A stretch of DNA of 64,000 bases from Sulfurimonas sp. C5 (GTDB taxonomy: Bacteria; Campylobacterota; Campylobacteria; Campylobacterales; Sulfurimonadaceae), in NCBI RefSeq assembly GCF_029872055.1, contig NZ_JARXNQ010000003.1, forward strand, positions 1 to 64,000, written 5' to 3'. Below are positions 26,264 through 34,471 of the stretch, in pieces; position 1 is the first letter of the stretch; every line of letters begins with the position of its first letter. The notes beneath the pieces were generated by a model. It was not told the DNA's origin, did no database searches, and worked only from the letters and a program-made list of their open reading frames with translations. Made by a program: the position numbers and the translations under genes.

Positions 26264-26740
26264 TTAGTAGATCATTCGTGCACAATATTTTTCTGCTTGT
26301 GTAGCTTCAGTCCCAGGATTACATGTAAAAGTTCCTGCTTTATATAGTGTAGCACCTACAGTTGTATCCACTTGATAATAGTTAAATACTACATTCACAT
26401 TATCGATATTATAATTATACGTAGATGTTGTTGCAGTTGTTGCTACTAAATGCCATTTTCCAGGTGCTGTAGAATCTTGTTTTGAATAAGTCAATACTCC
26501 ACCAAAGACTCCAGTTCCAGCATTTAAATTTGCAGGAGTTATATACGTACTATCCCCTTTAATAATTCTTTTTTGTCTTTCAGCTAAAATAGCTGAACGG
26601 ACAGCTGAGACATCTGCTTTCCCACTAGCAACCATTGCTTGTACAGCTGTTTGACCAAATTTTGGTAAGGCTACACCTGCTAAAATACCTAAAACAACAA
26701 TAACAAATATTAATTCTATAATTGTAAATCCATTTCTCAT
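26264..26740 (-). CDS. Type IV pilin-like/pseudopilin protein
   Basis: This 158-residue protein begins MRNGFTIIELIFVIVVLGILAG: a prepilin peptidase site after Gly4, the Glu at mature position 5 (FTIIE) and a long hydrophobic helix. The C-terminal part has two cysteines near the end (CNPG, YCAR) that could form the pilin disulfide. It could be a minor pilin or type II secretion pseudopilin. It lies just before priA and 149 bases after a second pilin-like gene. Confidence 0.88.
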   Translation of the reverse strand: MRNGFTIIELIFVIVVLGILAGVALPKFGQTAVQAMVASGKADVSAVRSAILAERQKRIIKGDSTYITPANLNAGTGVFGGVLTYSKQDSTAPGKWHLVATTATTSTYNYNIDNVNVVFNYYQVDTTVGATLYKAGTFTCNPGTEATQAEKYCARMIY

Positions 26741-26845
26741 AATTTTTTCCTTACATTATTTAACGATGGAAGAATCTCTAATTAGTTGATTAGTAATAAA
26801 AGTTTTTTATTGATTCTAAAAAGGGAAGCTTGGTTTTCAGTGTGT

Positions 26846-26878
26846 ATTATTCCTAAGCCATAGGTGCTTAGGAATAAT
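26846..26878 (-). terminator. Perfect 13-bp hairpin between two pilin-like genes
   Basis: ATTATTCCTAAGC and GCTTAGGAATAAT pair perfectly around a 7-base loop, 11 bases after the stop of the upstream pilin gene. No U-run follows on the minus strand. It may stabilise or end the upstream pilin mRNA and set different levels for the two genes. Confidence 0.55.
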
Positions 26879-26889
26879 TCTGTATTTTG

Positions 26890-27387
26890 TTATTTAACAA
26901 TTACCGTATTGGCTGCATCTGTTAAAACAAAATGAGGTGCAGCAGTCATAGAACCGTCCATACAACGGATAGTATATACAACACCACCTACAGTTGCTGT
27001 ACCAGCTGCAGCCCATGCAAGAAGCTCTGCATCTGTATAATCATTAGCTGCAGGTAAAGCAAAAGCTGTACAAGCAAGAGGTAAACCAGCAGTTAAACCT
27101 GTAGCTAAGTTTGTAGCAGCTGTGTCACCAACTTCCGGTGTAGCGATTTGACTTTGTAACTCTGCATATGTTAAACCGTTAATAGCACCATTATTACCAT
27201 CAGACACAGCTCCTGACCATAATGCAGGTGCAACTGTACGATTTAGCGTTCCTACATAAGATTTTAACTTACCTAAGTTAGCTTGTTCTGCAACACCTAA
27301 GAATTTCGGTAATGCAACCGCTGAAAGAATACCTAAAATAACGATAACGAAGATCAATTCGATCATTGTAAAACCAGCTCTTTTCAT
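26890..27387 (-). CDS. Type IV pilin-like/pseudopilin protein
   Basis: This 165-residue protein begins MKRAGFTMIELIFVIVILGILSA: a prepilin peptidase site after Gly5, Glu5 of the mature protein and a hydrophobic helix. The ATG at 27387 has AAAGGAG upstream, and I chose it over a longer in-frame extension to 27465. Two cysteines (LACTAF, IRCMDG) could pair. It is paralogous in layout to the next gene downstream and may be the major subunit, judging by its better ribosome site. Confidence 0.88.
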   Translation of the reverse strand: MKRAGFTMIELIFVIVILGILSAVALPKFLGVAEQANLGKLKSYVGTLNRTVAPALWSGAVSDGNNGAINGLTYAELQSQIATPEVGDTAATNLATGLTAGLPLACTAFALPAANDYTDAELLAWAAAGTATVGGVVYTIRCMDGSMTAAPHFVLTDAANTVIVK

Positions 27388-27532
27388 AAAGAACTCCTTT
27401 AAATTAAAAATTGGGATTACTCTTGTAACCTTAGAACTAATTATGAGCCCATAGAACTTAAACATTGCTTAATATCTGTTTTTTCAATAAAATCCTATTA
27501 CTATTTAATGACTTTTATCACATTTGCAAATA

Positions 27533-27550
27533 TTGGAATAAAAAATGCTT
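27533..27550 (+). promoter_or_regulatory. Sigma-54 promoter of flgB-flgC-fliE
   Basis: TTGGAATAAAAAATGCTT has GG and GC dinucleotides exactly ten bases apart (27535-27536 and 27547-27548), the spacing required by RpoN. The TTGGAA form matches Helicobacter/Campylobacter class 2 flagellar promoters. Transcription would start near 27560, 20 bases before flgB. Confidence 0.8.
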
Positions 27551-27579
27551 GTAATAAGAAAATTATTAAGAGGTTTATT

Positions 27580-28011
27580 ATGAGTATAGAGATATCAAAA
27601 ACGAATGTACTGATAAAAAAAGCACTTGATTATCGTGCTGCACGTCAAGATATGATTGCTTCAAACATAGCAAATGCTGATACTCCTTATTATAAACCTC
27701 GTGATATCAGTTTTGAAGATGCACTCAAAGCTAAAAAAGCTGAACTTTATCAACAAGATCAAAATCAACTGCAAATGGCAACTACAGATACAAAACATAT
27801 GAAACCGGCACAAGAACACAGTTCATTAAAACCGACACTTTTTTATAGAGACGGTCATATGGCAAGAAATGACGGTAACAGTGTAGATATTGATGTAGAA
27901 ACAACAGAGATGAGTAAAAACTCTATTATGTTTAATGCTTTAATTCAGGCAGACAAAAAAGATGGTGCAATATTCAAGTCTGTAATTGATGCATCTCAGA
28001 AACTATCATAA
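27580..28011 (+). CDS. flgB: Flagellar basal-body rod protein FlgB
   Basis: FlgB is a proximal rod subunit of the flagellum. The 143-residue protein carries the rod signature DMIASNIANADTPYYKPRDI and a C-terminal NSIMFNALIQ helix. The ATG at 27580 has AAGAGG upstream; an in-frame extension to 27508 would run through the sigma-54 promoter and is rejected. flgC follows after 11 bases. Confidence 0.95.
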   Translation: MSIEISKTNVLIKKALDYRAARQDMIASNIANADTPYYKPRDISFEDALKAKKAELYQQDQNQLQMATTDTKHMKPAQEHSSLKPTLFYRDGHMARNDGNSVDIDVETTEMSKNSIMFNALIQADKKDGAIFKSVIDASQKLS

Positions 28012-28022
28012 AGGTTTAAATA

Positions 28023-28517
28023 ATGAGTAATTTTTTAAATAGCTTTGACATCAGCGGATACGGTTTATCTGCGCAACGTGTACGTGTGAATACAATTTCT
28101 TCAAATATTGCCAATGCGCAAACAACACGTACAGATGAGGGTGGTCCTTACCGTCGTAAAGAGGTTGTATTTAAAGCTATCAACTTTAATGATTACTATA
28201 ACAAAGCTTTAGGTGAACAGACACAAAGTGCATCATACGAAGATCCTCTTAATGAAGGTCAATTTGGAAAAAAGGTAAATCCTGCTATAATGAGTGTTAT
28301 AGTTGATAAGATTGCAAGGGATGATTCAAAACCTCAGCTAAAATATGAGCCGAATCATCCGGATGCTGATGCAAATGGATATGTTGCATATCCAAATATT
28401 AATCCCGTTGTAGAAATGGCCGATTTAGTTGAAGCAACACGTTCTTATCAGGCAAATGTGGCTGCATTTGAAAGTGCAAAAGAGATGGCAAACAGTGCAA
28501 TATCACTGTTACAATAA
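28023..28517 (+). CDS. flgC: Flagellar basal-body rod protein FlgC
   Basis: FlgC is a proximal rod subunit exported by the flagellar type III apparatus. The 164-residue protein has the N-terminal GLSAQRVRVNTISSNIANAQT signature and the C-terminal VVEMADLVEATRSYQANVAA signature. An AAAGG ribosome site precedes the ATG. It is the second gene of the flgB-flgC-fliE operon. Confidence 0.96.
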   Translation: MSNFLNSFDISGYGLSAQRVRVNTISSNIANAQTTRTDEGGPYRRKEVVFKAINFNDYYNKALGEQTQSASYEDPLNEGQFGKKVNPAIMSVIVDKIARDDSKPQLKYEPNHPDADANGYVAYPNINPVVEMADLVEATRSYQANVAAFESAKEMANSAISLLQ

Positions 28518-28532
28518 AGGAAGTGGTAAAAA

Positions 28533-28841
28533 ATGGCTAACAATTTAAACGGTATTTCAAATATTTCCACTGCTGATCTATTAGGTCAAAATGCAAAAGC
28601 AACTTCTAGTAATGCACAAACAAACGAGTTTGCAAAACATTTAAAAGATGCTCTGAACGAAGCAAATGAGATACAACAAGACAAAGAAGAAGCTATTGCA
28701 GATCTTGCTACAGGGCAAGTAAAAGATCTTCATCAAGCAGCCATGGCTATCGGCAAAGCAGAAACAAGTATGAAATTAATGTTAGAGATCAGAAATAAAG
28801 CACTAAGTGCATATAAAGAGATCAGCAGAACACAACTCTAG
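28533..28841 (+). CDS. fliE: Flagellar hook-basal body protein FliE
   Basis: FliE links the MS ring to the rod. This 102-residue helical protein has the conserved C-terminal half (DLHQAAMAIGKAETSMKLML, then VRNK-like IRNKALSAYKEI). An AAAGGAAG ribosome site precedes the ATG. A penicillin-binding protein gene follows after 18 bases, an order I recall from Helicobacter. Confidence 0.95.
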   Translation: MANNLNGISNISTADLLGQNAKATSSNAQTNEFAKHLKDALNEANEIQQDKEEAIADLATGQVKDLHQAAMAIGKAETSMKLMLEIRNKALSAYKEISRTQL

Positions 28842-28859
28842 TAGTAGCTTCAGTTTTCA

Positions 28860-30620
28860 ATGGTCAGCAGAAACAAAAGCAAAAAAATACTCCTCTTATA
28901 TGGAATTATTTTTATCGGTTTTTTAGTATTTTTAGCCGTAATGCTGTTTACTGTCCTTGATCCTCGACACCTTCCCTCAAAATTCACTGTTGATAGTTCT
29001 AAGGCTTCTAGAGGAAATATCATAAGTGCTGATGGTTTCCATATTGCATCTACGAAAAAACTTTTTAAAGCTGTAGTCAATACCCGTTATATAGATCCGC
29101 AGAAAAAAGATCTCTTTGTACAACTTTTTTCAATCTATTCTGGAATGGATAAAAAAGAGATCTTATCTAAAATCAATTCCAATAAAGGGGTTGTTGTTTT
29201 AAGTTACAACATCCCTCAGATTCAGGCACATTACTTAAAAAAACTGGCAAGTGAACTAAGACGTTTTAAAGTTTTCATGTCTCTTAAAAACCCTAGAACA
29301 GGTTTGCTCTCAGTACATGGCCTTAATGTCATAGAAAGTGGTGAAAGTAGAGAATACAACTATGGAAAGCTTCTTACTCCTATTATTGGTTATCCCCATA
29401 AACTTGAAGATGACGGATATACTTTCGTAAAAGGTGTCAAAGGTTTAGAAAAACGTTTTGATGATGAACTCTCTGCAAGACAGGACAGTTTTTCAAGAGG
29501 CAAACGTGATGTAAATAGTTATATCATTTTAAATAAACAAAGTTTTACTAAACCCAAAATTAATGGTCTGGACATCAAGATCACAATTCCAGTAGCACTA
29601 CAGATAAGATTTGAAAGAATGTTGGACAAAATGAAAGAGCAGCTTGAAGCAAAACAGATCATGTTAGCTCTTATGGATTCTACAGACGGTGATGTGTTAG
29701 CAATGGCAAGTTCAAACCGATATCTCCCTAAGGAGATCAAAAAAAGCGACTACCCTTCACTTAACAGCGGTATGATAGAGTACAGCTTCGAACCTGGAAG
29801 TGTTCTAAAGCCTGTTACCTTCTCATTACTCTTAGAAAAAAAACTAGTAAACCCTTATGACCTTGTAAATGGTCACAATGGACGCTTTAAAATGGGTAGA
29901 AAAGTAATTACCGACGAACATAAATTTGACTGGTTAAGTGCCGAAAATGTAATTGTTCACTCTTCTAATATCGGTATTGCCCAACTGGCACAGAAGCTCT
30001 CCGGTTTTGAATTTAATGACGGTTTAAAAAGATTTGGTTTTTCCAAACGCTCTACACCAGATATGATATATGAGAAAACAGGTTCAATTCCAAGTGCAAA
30101 ACGTTTGGAAAATCAGATCTATAAAGCAACCTGTTCTTACGGTTACGGTATTCGTGCAAATCTTATGCAGCTCCTTCGTGCGTATTCAGCATTTAACAAC
30201 AACGGGAAAATGGTCTACCCTAAATTAGTACACTCTTTTATCAATGAATACAATCAAGAAAACGTAGTACCCTATGAAAATGGTGTAGAAGCTATTACAA
30301 GTACAACTGCACAAAGAATGAAAGATATTTTAATTAAAACTGTAGAGCATGGAACAGGACAAAAAACAATTACAGAAGGTTTAATAATCGGTGGGAAAAC
30401 AGGGACTGCCCATATTGTTGAAGACGGCAAGTATGTAAATAAATACAACACATCATTTATAGGTTTGGTCAATGATCAAAAGCATAAATATACTATGGGT
30501 GTAGTTGTAATACAGCCAAAAAGAAGTCAGTTTGCTTCACAAACTGCCGTCCCTGTATTTAAAGCAGCAGTAGATATTATGGTTGAAGAAGGGTATCTAC
30601 AACCAAATATTATCCAATAA
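28860..30620 (+). CDS. ftsI: Class B penicillin-binding protein (FtsI/PBP2-like transpeptidase)
   Basis: This 586-residue enzyme has one N-terminal transmembrane helix (about 9-32), a dimerisation domain and a transpeptidase domain. The active-site SxxK lies in EPGSVLKP (Ser314, Lys317), SxN in HSSNIGIA and KTG in GKTGTAH. It cross-links peptidoglycan during division or elongation; FtsI is the more likely role, but PBP2 cannot be excluded. It follows fliE without a strong ribosome site. Its last 24 bases overlap panC tail to tail. Confidence 0.9.
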   Translation: MVSRNKSKKILLLYGIIFIGFLVFLAVMLFTVLDPRHLPSKFTVDSSKASRGNIISADGFHIASTKKLFKAVVNTRYIDPQKKDLFVQLFSIYSGMDKKEILSKINSNKGVVVLSYNIPQIQAHYLKKLASELRRFKVFMSLKNPRTGLLSVHGLNVIESGESREYNYGKLLTPIIGYPHKLEDDGYTFVKGVKGLEKRFDDELSARQDSFSRGKRDVNSYIILNKQSFTKPKINGLDIKITIPVALQIRFERMLDKMKEQLEAKQIMLALMDSTDGDVLAMASSNRYLPKEIKKSDYPSLNSGMIEYSFEPGSVLKPVTFSLLLEKKLVNPYDLVNGHNGRFKMGRKVITDEHKFDWLSAENVIVHSSNIGIAQLAQKLSGFEFNDGLKRFGFSKRSTPDMIYEKTGSIPSAKRLENQIYKATCSYGYGIRANLMQLLRAYSAFNNNGKMVYPKLVHSFINEYNQENVVPYENGVEAITSTTAQRMKDILIKTVEHGTGQKTITEGLIIGGKTGTAHIVEDGKYVNKYNTSFIGLVNDQKHKYTMGVVVIQPKRSQFASQTAVPVFKAAVDIMVEEGYLQPNIIQ

Positions 30621-31418
30621 CCTTGTAGTTCCCGCTACTGCTTCAACTAAAATAATTGTATTACCGACTTCTACGTCATTTATAGGTTTAAATTCACGAT
30701 TTACTATCTCTACATAGCCTATTTCAAGCGGTTCTAAAATTTTGAGCATCTCTTCTTTAATAGTTTGAACATCAAACTCTTTTTTTGAGATCATTTTTGA
30801 AGCTGCATAGAGTGATGCAGATATTTTCAATGCTTCTTTTCTTTGCTCAGATGTTAAATAGATATTACGACTGCTTCTTGCAAGACCATCAGCTTCTCTT
30901 ACAGTGTTTATAGGAACTATCTCTACATCCATATAATAATGTCTCACCATCAATTGGATAAGATTGAGCTGTTGGGCATCTTTTTTTCCAAAATACGCAC
31001 GCGTGGGATTGACAATATTTAAAAGCTTCATCACTATGCGAAGAACTCCCGAAAAATGTCCGGGGCGAGTAGCACCTTCTAAAACGTAACCTCTTACTTC
31101 GGGAGCTTCTATTTTCACTTCATCTTCAAAGTAGATATTCTCTTTGGTCGGGAAAAAAATCACATCTACCCCGGCAAGTTCACAAATTTTCTTATCTGCT
31201 TCATCACGGCGAGGATACTTGTCTAGGTCTTCCCCTTTTAAAAACTGTGTAGGATTTACAAAGATAGAAACGACAACTAGTTCATTCTCTTTTCTTGCAT
31301 TTTTTATAAGCTCGATATGCCCTTCATGAAGTGCTCCCATAGTAGGTACATATCCAATTGTTTTATTCTGCTCTTTGAGATAAGCTTTTAACTCTTGCGG
31401 CTCAGAAATAATCTTCAT
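30597..31418 (-). CDS. panC: Pantothenate synthetase
   Basis: PanC joins pantoate and beta-alanine using ATP. The 273-residue protein has the nucleotidyl-transferase motif [10 protein letters not shown], the [10 protein letters not shown] segment and the RSSRNIYL loop. I use the ATG at 31418, which follows GGGA with six-base spacing; an in-frame TTG at 31430 is less likely. It is divergent from prfB. Confidence 0.95.
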   Translation of the reverse strand: MKIISEPQELKAYLKEQNKTIGYVPTMGALHEGHIELIKNARKENELVVVSIFVNPTQFLKGEDLDKYPRRDEADKKICELAGVDVIFFPTKENIYFEDEVKIEAPEVRGYVLEGATRPGHFSGVLRIVMKLLNIVNPTRAYFGKKDAQQLNLIQLMVRHYYMDVEIVPINTVREADGLARSSRNIYLTSEQRKEALKISASLYAASKMISKKEFDVQTIKEEMLKILEPLEIGYVEIVNREFKPINDVEVGNTIILVEAVAGTTRLLDNIWL

Positions 31419-31435
31419 TTTAAGTCCCAATATAA

Positions 31436-31451
31436 TATAATCGCAATTATA
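31436..31451. promoter_or_regulatory. Symmetric divergent promoter core, panC/prfB
   Basis: TATAAT-CGCA-ATTATA is a perfect pair of outward-facing -10 boxes. It contains ATAATCGCAATTATA, identical (as reverse complement) to bases 5576-5590 between hemB and ribA. Confidence 0.5.
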
Positions 31452-31486
31452 TACTAATTTGCATCATATATAGAAATGGAATAATC

Positions 31487-32587
31487 ATGGATAATTACGA
31501 ATACACTGAACTTCTAAAAAATATTAAAATAAAAATGGAAAATATTACAGGTGTTGTTGAACCCGATAAAATAGAAGCACGATTAAATGAGATCGAAGAA
31601 TTAGAAAACAATCCTGATTTCTGGAACGATGCTGCTAATGCTGCAAAAATTCAAAAAGAAAAAACACAGCTACAAAGAAAATTAGATAAGTATGAAATCG
31701 CGCACTCTGCTGTTGAGGATGCGGCTGAACTTTATGAGATGGCAAAAGAGGAAAACGATGAAGATTCAATTGAAGCTCTCTTTGAAGATGCACCAAGCTT
31801 AGAAGAGCAAATCCGTTCAATGGAGATCGAAGTATTACTCAGCGGAGAAAGTGATGCTTCAAATGCAATTCTTTCTATTCATCCAGGTGCCGGTGGGACT
31901 GAGTCTCAAGATTGGGCAAGTATTCTGCTTCGTATGTATAAACGTTGGGCTGAAAGACACGACTTTAAAGTTGAAGTGTTAGATTATCAAGCGGGTGAGG
32001 AAGCGGGAATTAAAGATGTCTCTATCCTCATCAAAGGGGAAAATGCTTACGGCTATCTCAAAGTGGAAAACGGTATCCACAGACTTGTACGTATCTCGCC
32101 GTTTGATTCTAATGCCAAAAGACACACCTCTTTTAGTTCCGTTATGGTCTCTCCTGAGATTGATGACGATATCGATATCGTGATTGAAGATAAAGATATT
32201 AGAATCGATACGTATCGTGCAAGTGGAGCAGGTGGACAACACGTTAATAAAACGGAATCTGCTATCCGTATCACACATATCGCGACTGGTGTTGTTGTAC
32301 AATGTCAAAATGACAGATCGCAGCATAAAAACAAAGCTACAGCTATGAAAATGTTAAAGTCTAGGCTTTATGAACTGGAACTTGAAGAGCAAAAAGCAAA
32401 AGAAGCAGGAATAGAAAAAAGTGAAATTGGATGGGGACATCAAATTCGCTCTTACGTTATGCAGCCATACCAACAAGTAAAAGATACAAGAAGTAATGAA
32501 GCATATACTAATGTTCCTGCTATTCTAGACGGTGATATCGATAAGATGATTGAAGGGGTATTGATTGCCATGAATAAAGAGAAGTAA
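31487..32587 (+). CDS. prfB: Peptide chain release factor 2
   Basis: RF2 ends translation at UGA and UAA. The 366-residue protein has the stop-codon-reading SPF tripeptide (204-206) and the catalytic GGQ (249-251, SGAGGQH). The reading frame is continuous from the ATG at 31487, so the autoregulatory programmed +1 frameshift at an early UGA codon, known in E. coli and many bacteria, is absent. Confidence 0.97.
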   Translation: MDNYEYTELLKNIKIKMENITGVVEPDKIEARLNEIEELENNPDFWNDAANAAKIQKEKTQLQRKLDKYEIAHSAVEDAAELYEMAKEENDEDSIEALFEDAPSLEEQIRSMEIEVLLSGESDASNAILSIHPGAGGTESQDWASILLRMYKRWAERHDFKVEVLDYQAGEEAGIKDVSILIKGENAYGYLKVENGIHRLVRISPFDSNAKRHTSFSSVMVSPEIDDDIDIVIEDKDIRIDTYRASGAGGQHVNKTESAIRITHIATGVVVQCQNDRSQHKNKATAMKMLKSRLYELELEEQKAKEAGIEKSEIGWGHQIRSYVMQPYQQVKDTRSNEAYTNVPAILDGDIDKMIEGVLIAMNKEK

Positions 32588-32588
32588 T

Positions 32589-32927
32589 TTATTCCTCCTC
32601 TTTATCACCTTTCTTTAAAAAGCTATATCCTAAAAATCCTGCACCGAACACCATCACCATAATCATTAACATTCTTATCTGTTTTTTCTGTGTTTCTATC
32701 ATTGCTTCAGATATCTGCGAATGATTAGCAGATTGTTTTGAAGATGATGCTGATGAACTAGTACCGCTTACTGCAGCTTCCATACGTGCCAAATTCGCTG
32801 CAGCTCTTTCATTTTCAGTCATAGCTTTTTGCGGTGCCGCCCAGAAAAAAAGAGCTAAACCTAATACAAGTAAAAAGGCACCTAAGCTTCTAAAAATAAC
32901 TGTTTGATGTTTTAAAAAAAATTCCAT
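32589..32927 (-). CDS. Hypothetical two-helix membrane protein
   Basis: This 112-residue protein has transmembrane helices at about 10-30 and 84-104, joined by a hydrophilic loop rich in Ala, Ser and Glu (AVSGTSSSASSSKQSANHSQ). The tail is charged (KKGDKEEE). I recognise no family. An AAAGGTT lies near the ATG. It ends one base after prfB on the opposite strand and is divergent from bpt. Confidence 0.7.
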   Translation of the reverse strand: MEFFLKHQTVIFRSLGAFLLVLGLALFFWAAPQKAMTENERAAANLARMEAAVSGTSSSASSSKQSANHSQISEAMIETQKKQIRMLMIMVMVFGAGFLGYSFLKKGDKEEE

Positions 32928-32975
32928 TCACAACCTTTTGTTTTGAATAAAGCAAAATTATGTCAAAATTCACTT

Positions 32976-33689
32976 ATGAACTTACTTAAAGAATTTTTAC
33001 TAGAAGATAAATGCTCTTATTTAGATAACAAAGAACAAACAACTCACTATAAAGTAATAGACAAATGTTCTGCTAATGCTTGTCAAGAACTTATAGAACG
33101 CGGTTATAGACGCTTTGGAAAAATGTATTTTAGACCTATATGTGCCGAGTGTCATGAGTGTCAAAGTATAAAAATAGACGTAGATAATTTTATGTTCTCG
33201 AAATCTGCTCGTAGAGTACTGAAAAAATCCAAAGATATCTCTATCGTACTCCAACACCCTACAATGACAAAAACACACTTAGAGCTTTTTGACAAATATC
33301 ATAAATATATGAATGAAAAAAAAGGATGGGAATATCACGCAACATCTCCAGATCATTATTTTAACTCCTTTGTTAGCGGCTATGAAGATTTTGGTTATGA
33401 AGTTCTTTATTTTTTTCAAGACAAGTTAATTGGAGTAGATCTTATAGATATTTTGGCTGACGGCATCTCTTCAATCTATTTTTATTACGATCCAGATTTT
33501 GCATCATACTCATTGGGAAGACTCTCTTTATATAAACAAATAGAGTTTGCAAAGCGTTATAAGAAAAAATGGATATATTTGGGTTATTATGTAGAAGGAT
33601 GTCCCTCTTTAAACTACAAGGCTGAATATACGCCTTATCTTACATTAAATGGAAGACCGAGTGAATATGAGGATTTTGACTGGTTCTAA
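32976..33689 (+). CDS. bpt: Aspartate/glutamate leucyltransferase (Bpt/ATE family)
   Basis: This 237-residue aminoacyl-tRNA-protein transferase adds an N-terminal amino acid to proteins, marking them for ClpAP/ClpS degradation (N-degron pathway). Motifs are CSYLDNKEQTTHYKVID, GYRRFGKMYFRPICAECHECQSIKIDV and the C-terminal YWLGYYVEGCPSLNYKAEYTP-like segment. I use the ATG at 32976; an in-frame TTG at 32943 would add 11 residues. No clear ribosome site is visible. Confidence 0.9.
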   Translation: MNLLKEFLLEDKCSYLDNKEQTTHYKVIDKCSANACQELIERGYRRFGKMYFRPICAECHECQSIKIDVDNFMFSKSARRVLKKSKDISIVLQHPTMTKTHLELFDKYHKYMNEKKGWEYHATSPDHYFNSFVSGYEDFGYEVLYFFQDKLIGVDLIDILADGISSIYFYYDPDFASYSLGRLSLYKQIEFAKRYKKKWIYLGYYVEGCPSLNYKAEYTPYLTLNGRPSEYEDFDWF

Positions 33690-33692
33690 AAA

Positions 33693-34364
33693 CTATCTAG
33701 TTTTTAAAAGCTCCTCTTTTTGCTCTTGACGCAACTGTTTTTTCTTATCCTCAAGTTCTTTTTGCAGTTTTTGTTCTAATGCTTCTTGTTCTCTTTTATC
33801 TTTTTCTCTAATTCTTTTAATCTTTTCTAACTCGCGTTCTTGTTTAGATTTAGTTTTTCTAAGTTCAGCCTCTTTTCTTACTTTTAAAGCTGCATCTTCT
33901 TCTAAAATATTTTCTATTACACCTGATGCGTTAATATCTTCTTGATGTATAAAATAATAATCGATAATCTCTTGTTTATTCTCTTCAACATCTATTAAAC
34001 CGCTATTAATAAGTTGTGAAAACAGTTTTGAATTCTCATTTTTTAAAGAACCTTCATACATTCTTTTTGATTCTCTTAAAAAAAAGTCATTTTCTTTCGA
34101 TAGTGCTCTTAATGTAGTTAAGTACTCTTTTTTATCGATGCTCTTATCGCCCTGCTCTATTTTAAAACCTTCTTTTTTTGCGTTATTAACTTTTTGAACA
34201 TACTGATTGATTTTGTCATCATAAATATTAAACTCATCAATCTCATGTAATTTTTCAATCTTATCTGCATTATTATAGATAACATCTCCCAAAGCAGCAT
34301 ATACGATTGGATTTTTCGCAAATATTATAGTAGTAAATAAATAAAGTAAAATTAGTTTCTGCAT
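33693..34364 (-). CDS. Periplasmic coiled-coil protein of unknown function
   Basis: This 223-residue protein has a signal peptide (about 1-16, MQKLILLYLFTTIIFA) followed by VYAALGDVIYNNADKI. The last 75 residues are a highly charged Lys/Glu/Arg coiled coil (RKTKSKQERELEKIKRIREK and onward). I recognise no family. It ends three bases from bpt, tail to tail, and has its own upstream region near 34365-34436. The coiled coil suggests a structural or scaffold role; this is inference. Confidence 0.7.
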   Translation of the reverse strand: MQKLILLYLFTTIIFAKNPIVYAALGDVIYNNADKIEKLHEIDEFNIYDDKINQYVQKVNNAKKEGFKIEQGDKSIDKKEYLTTLRALSKENDFFLRESKRMYEGSLKNENSKLFSQLINSGLIDVEENKQEIIDYYFIHQEDINASGVIENILEEDAALKVRKEAELRKTKSKQERELEKIKRIREKDKREQEALEQKLQKELEDKKKQLRQEQKEELLKTR

Positions 34365-34436
34365 AGAATCACCTATTGATTTTTTACACTATTATAGCAG
34401 ATTTTCGATTTATAAAAAGGGGAAAAAGGAATGGAG

Positions 34437-34459
34437 TAAACCTCCAAAGAGGAGGTTTA
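34437..34459 (-). terminator. Terminator of the str operon (after fusA)
   Basis: TAAACCTCC and GGAGGTTTA form a perfect 9-bp stem with a 5-base loop, 12 bases after the fusA stop. On the minus strand it is followed by T-rich sequence (TTCCTTTTTCCCC, then TTTTT). It closes the long minus-strand locus. Confidence 0.75.
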
Positions 34460-34471
34460 ATGGATAATAGA

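Noticed and set aside
27388-27465. Longer start for the upstream pilin-like gene
   Set aside because: It would put 26 residues before a standard type IV leader; the ATG at 27387 has the ribosome site and correct leader length.
27508-27579. Longer start for flgB
   Set aside because: The extension crosses the sigma-54 promoter, and the ATG at 27580 matches the family length and has a ribosome site.
31436-31441. Leaderless prfB
   Set aside because: The -10 box is 45 bases from the ATG and a purine-rich GGAATAATC precedes the start, so a normal leader is expected.
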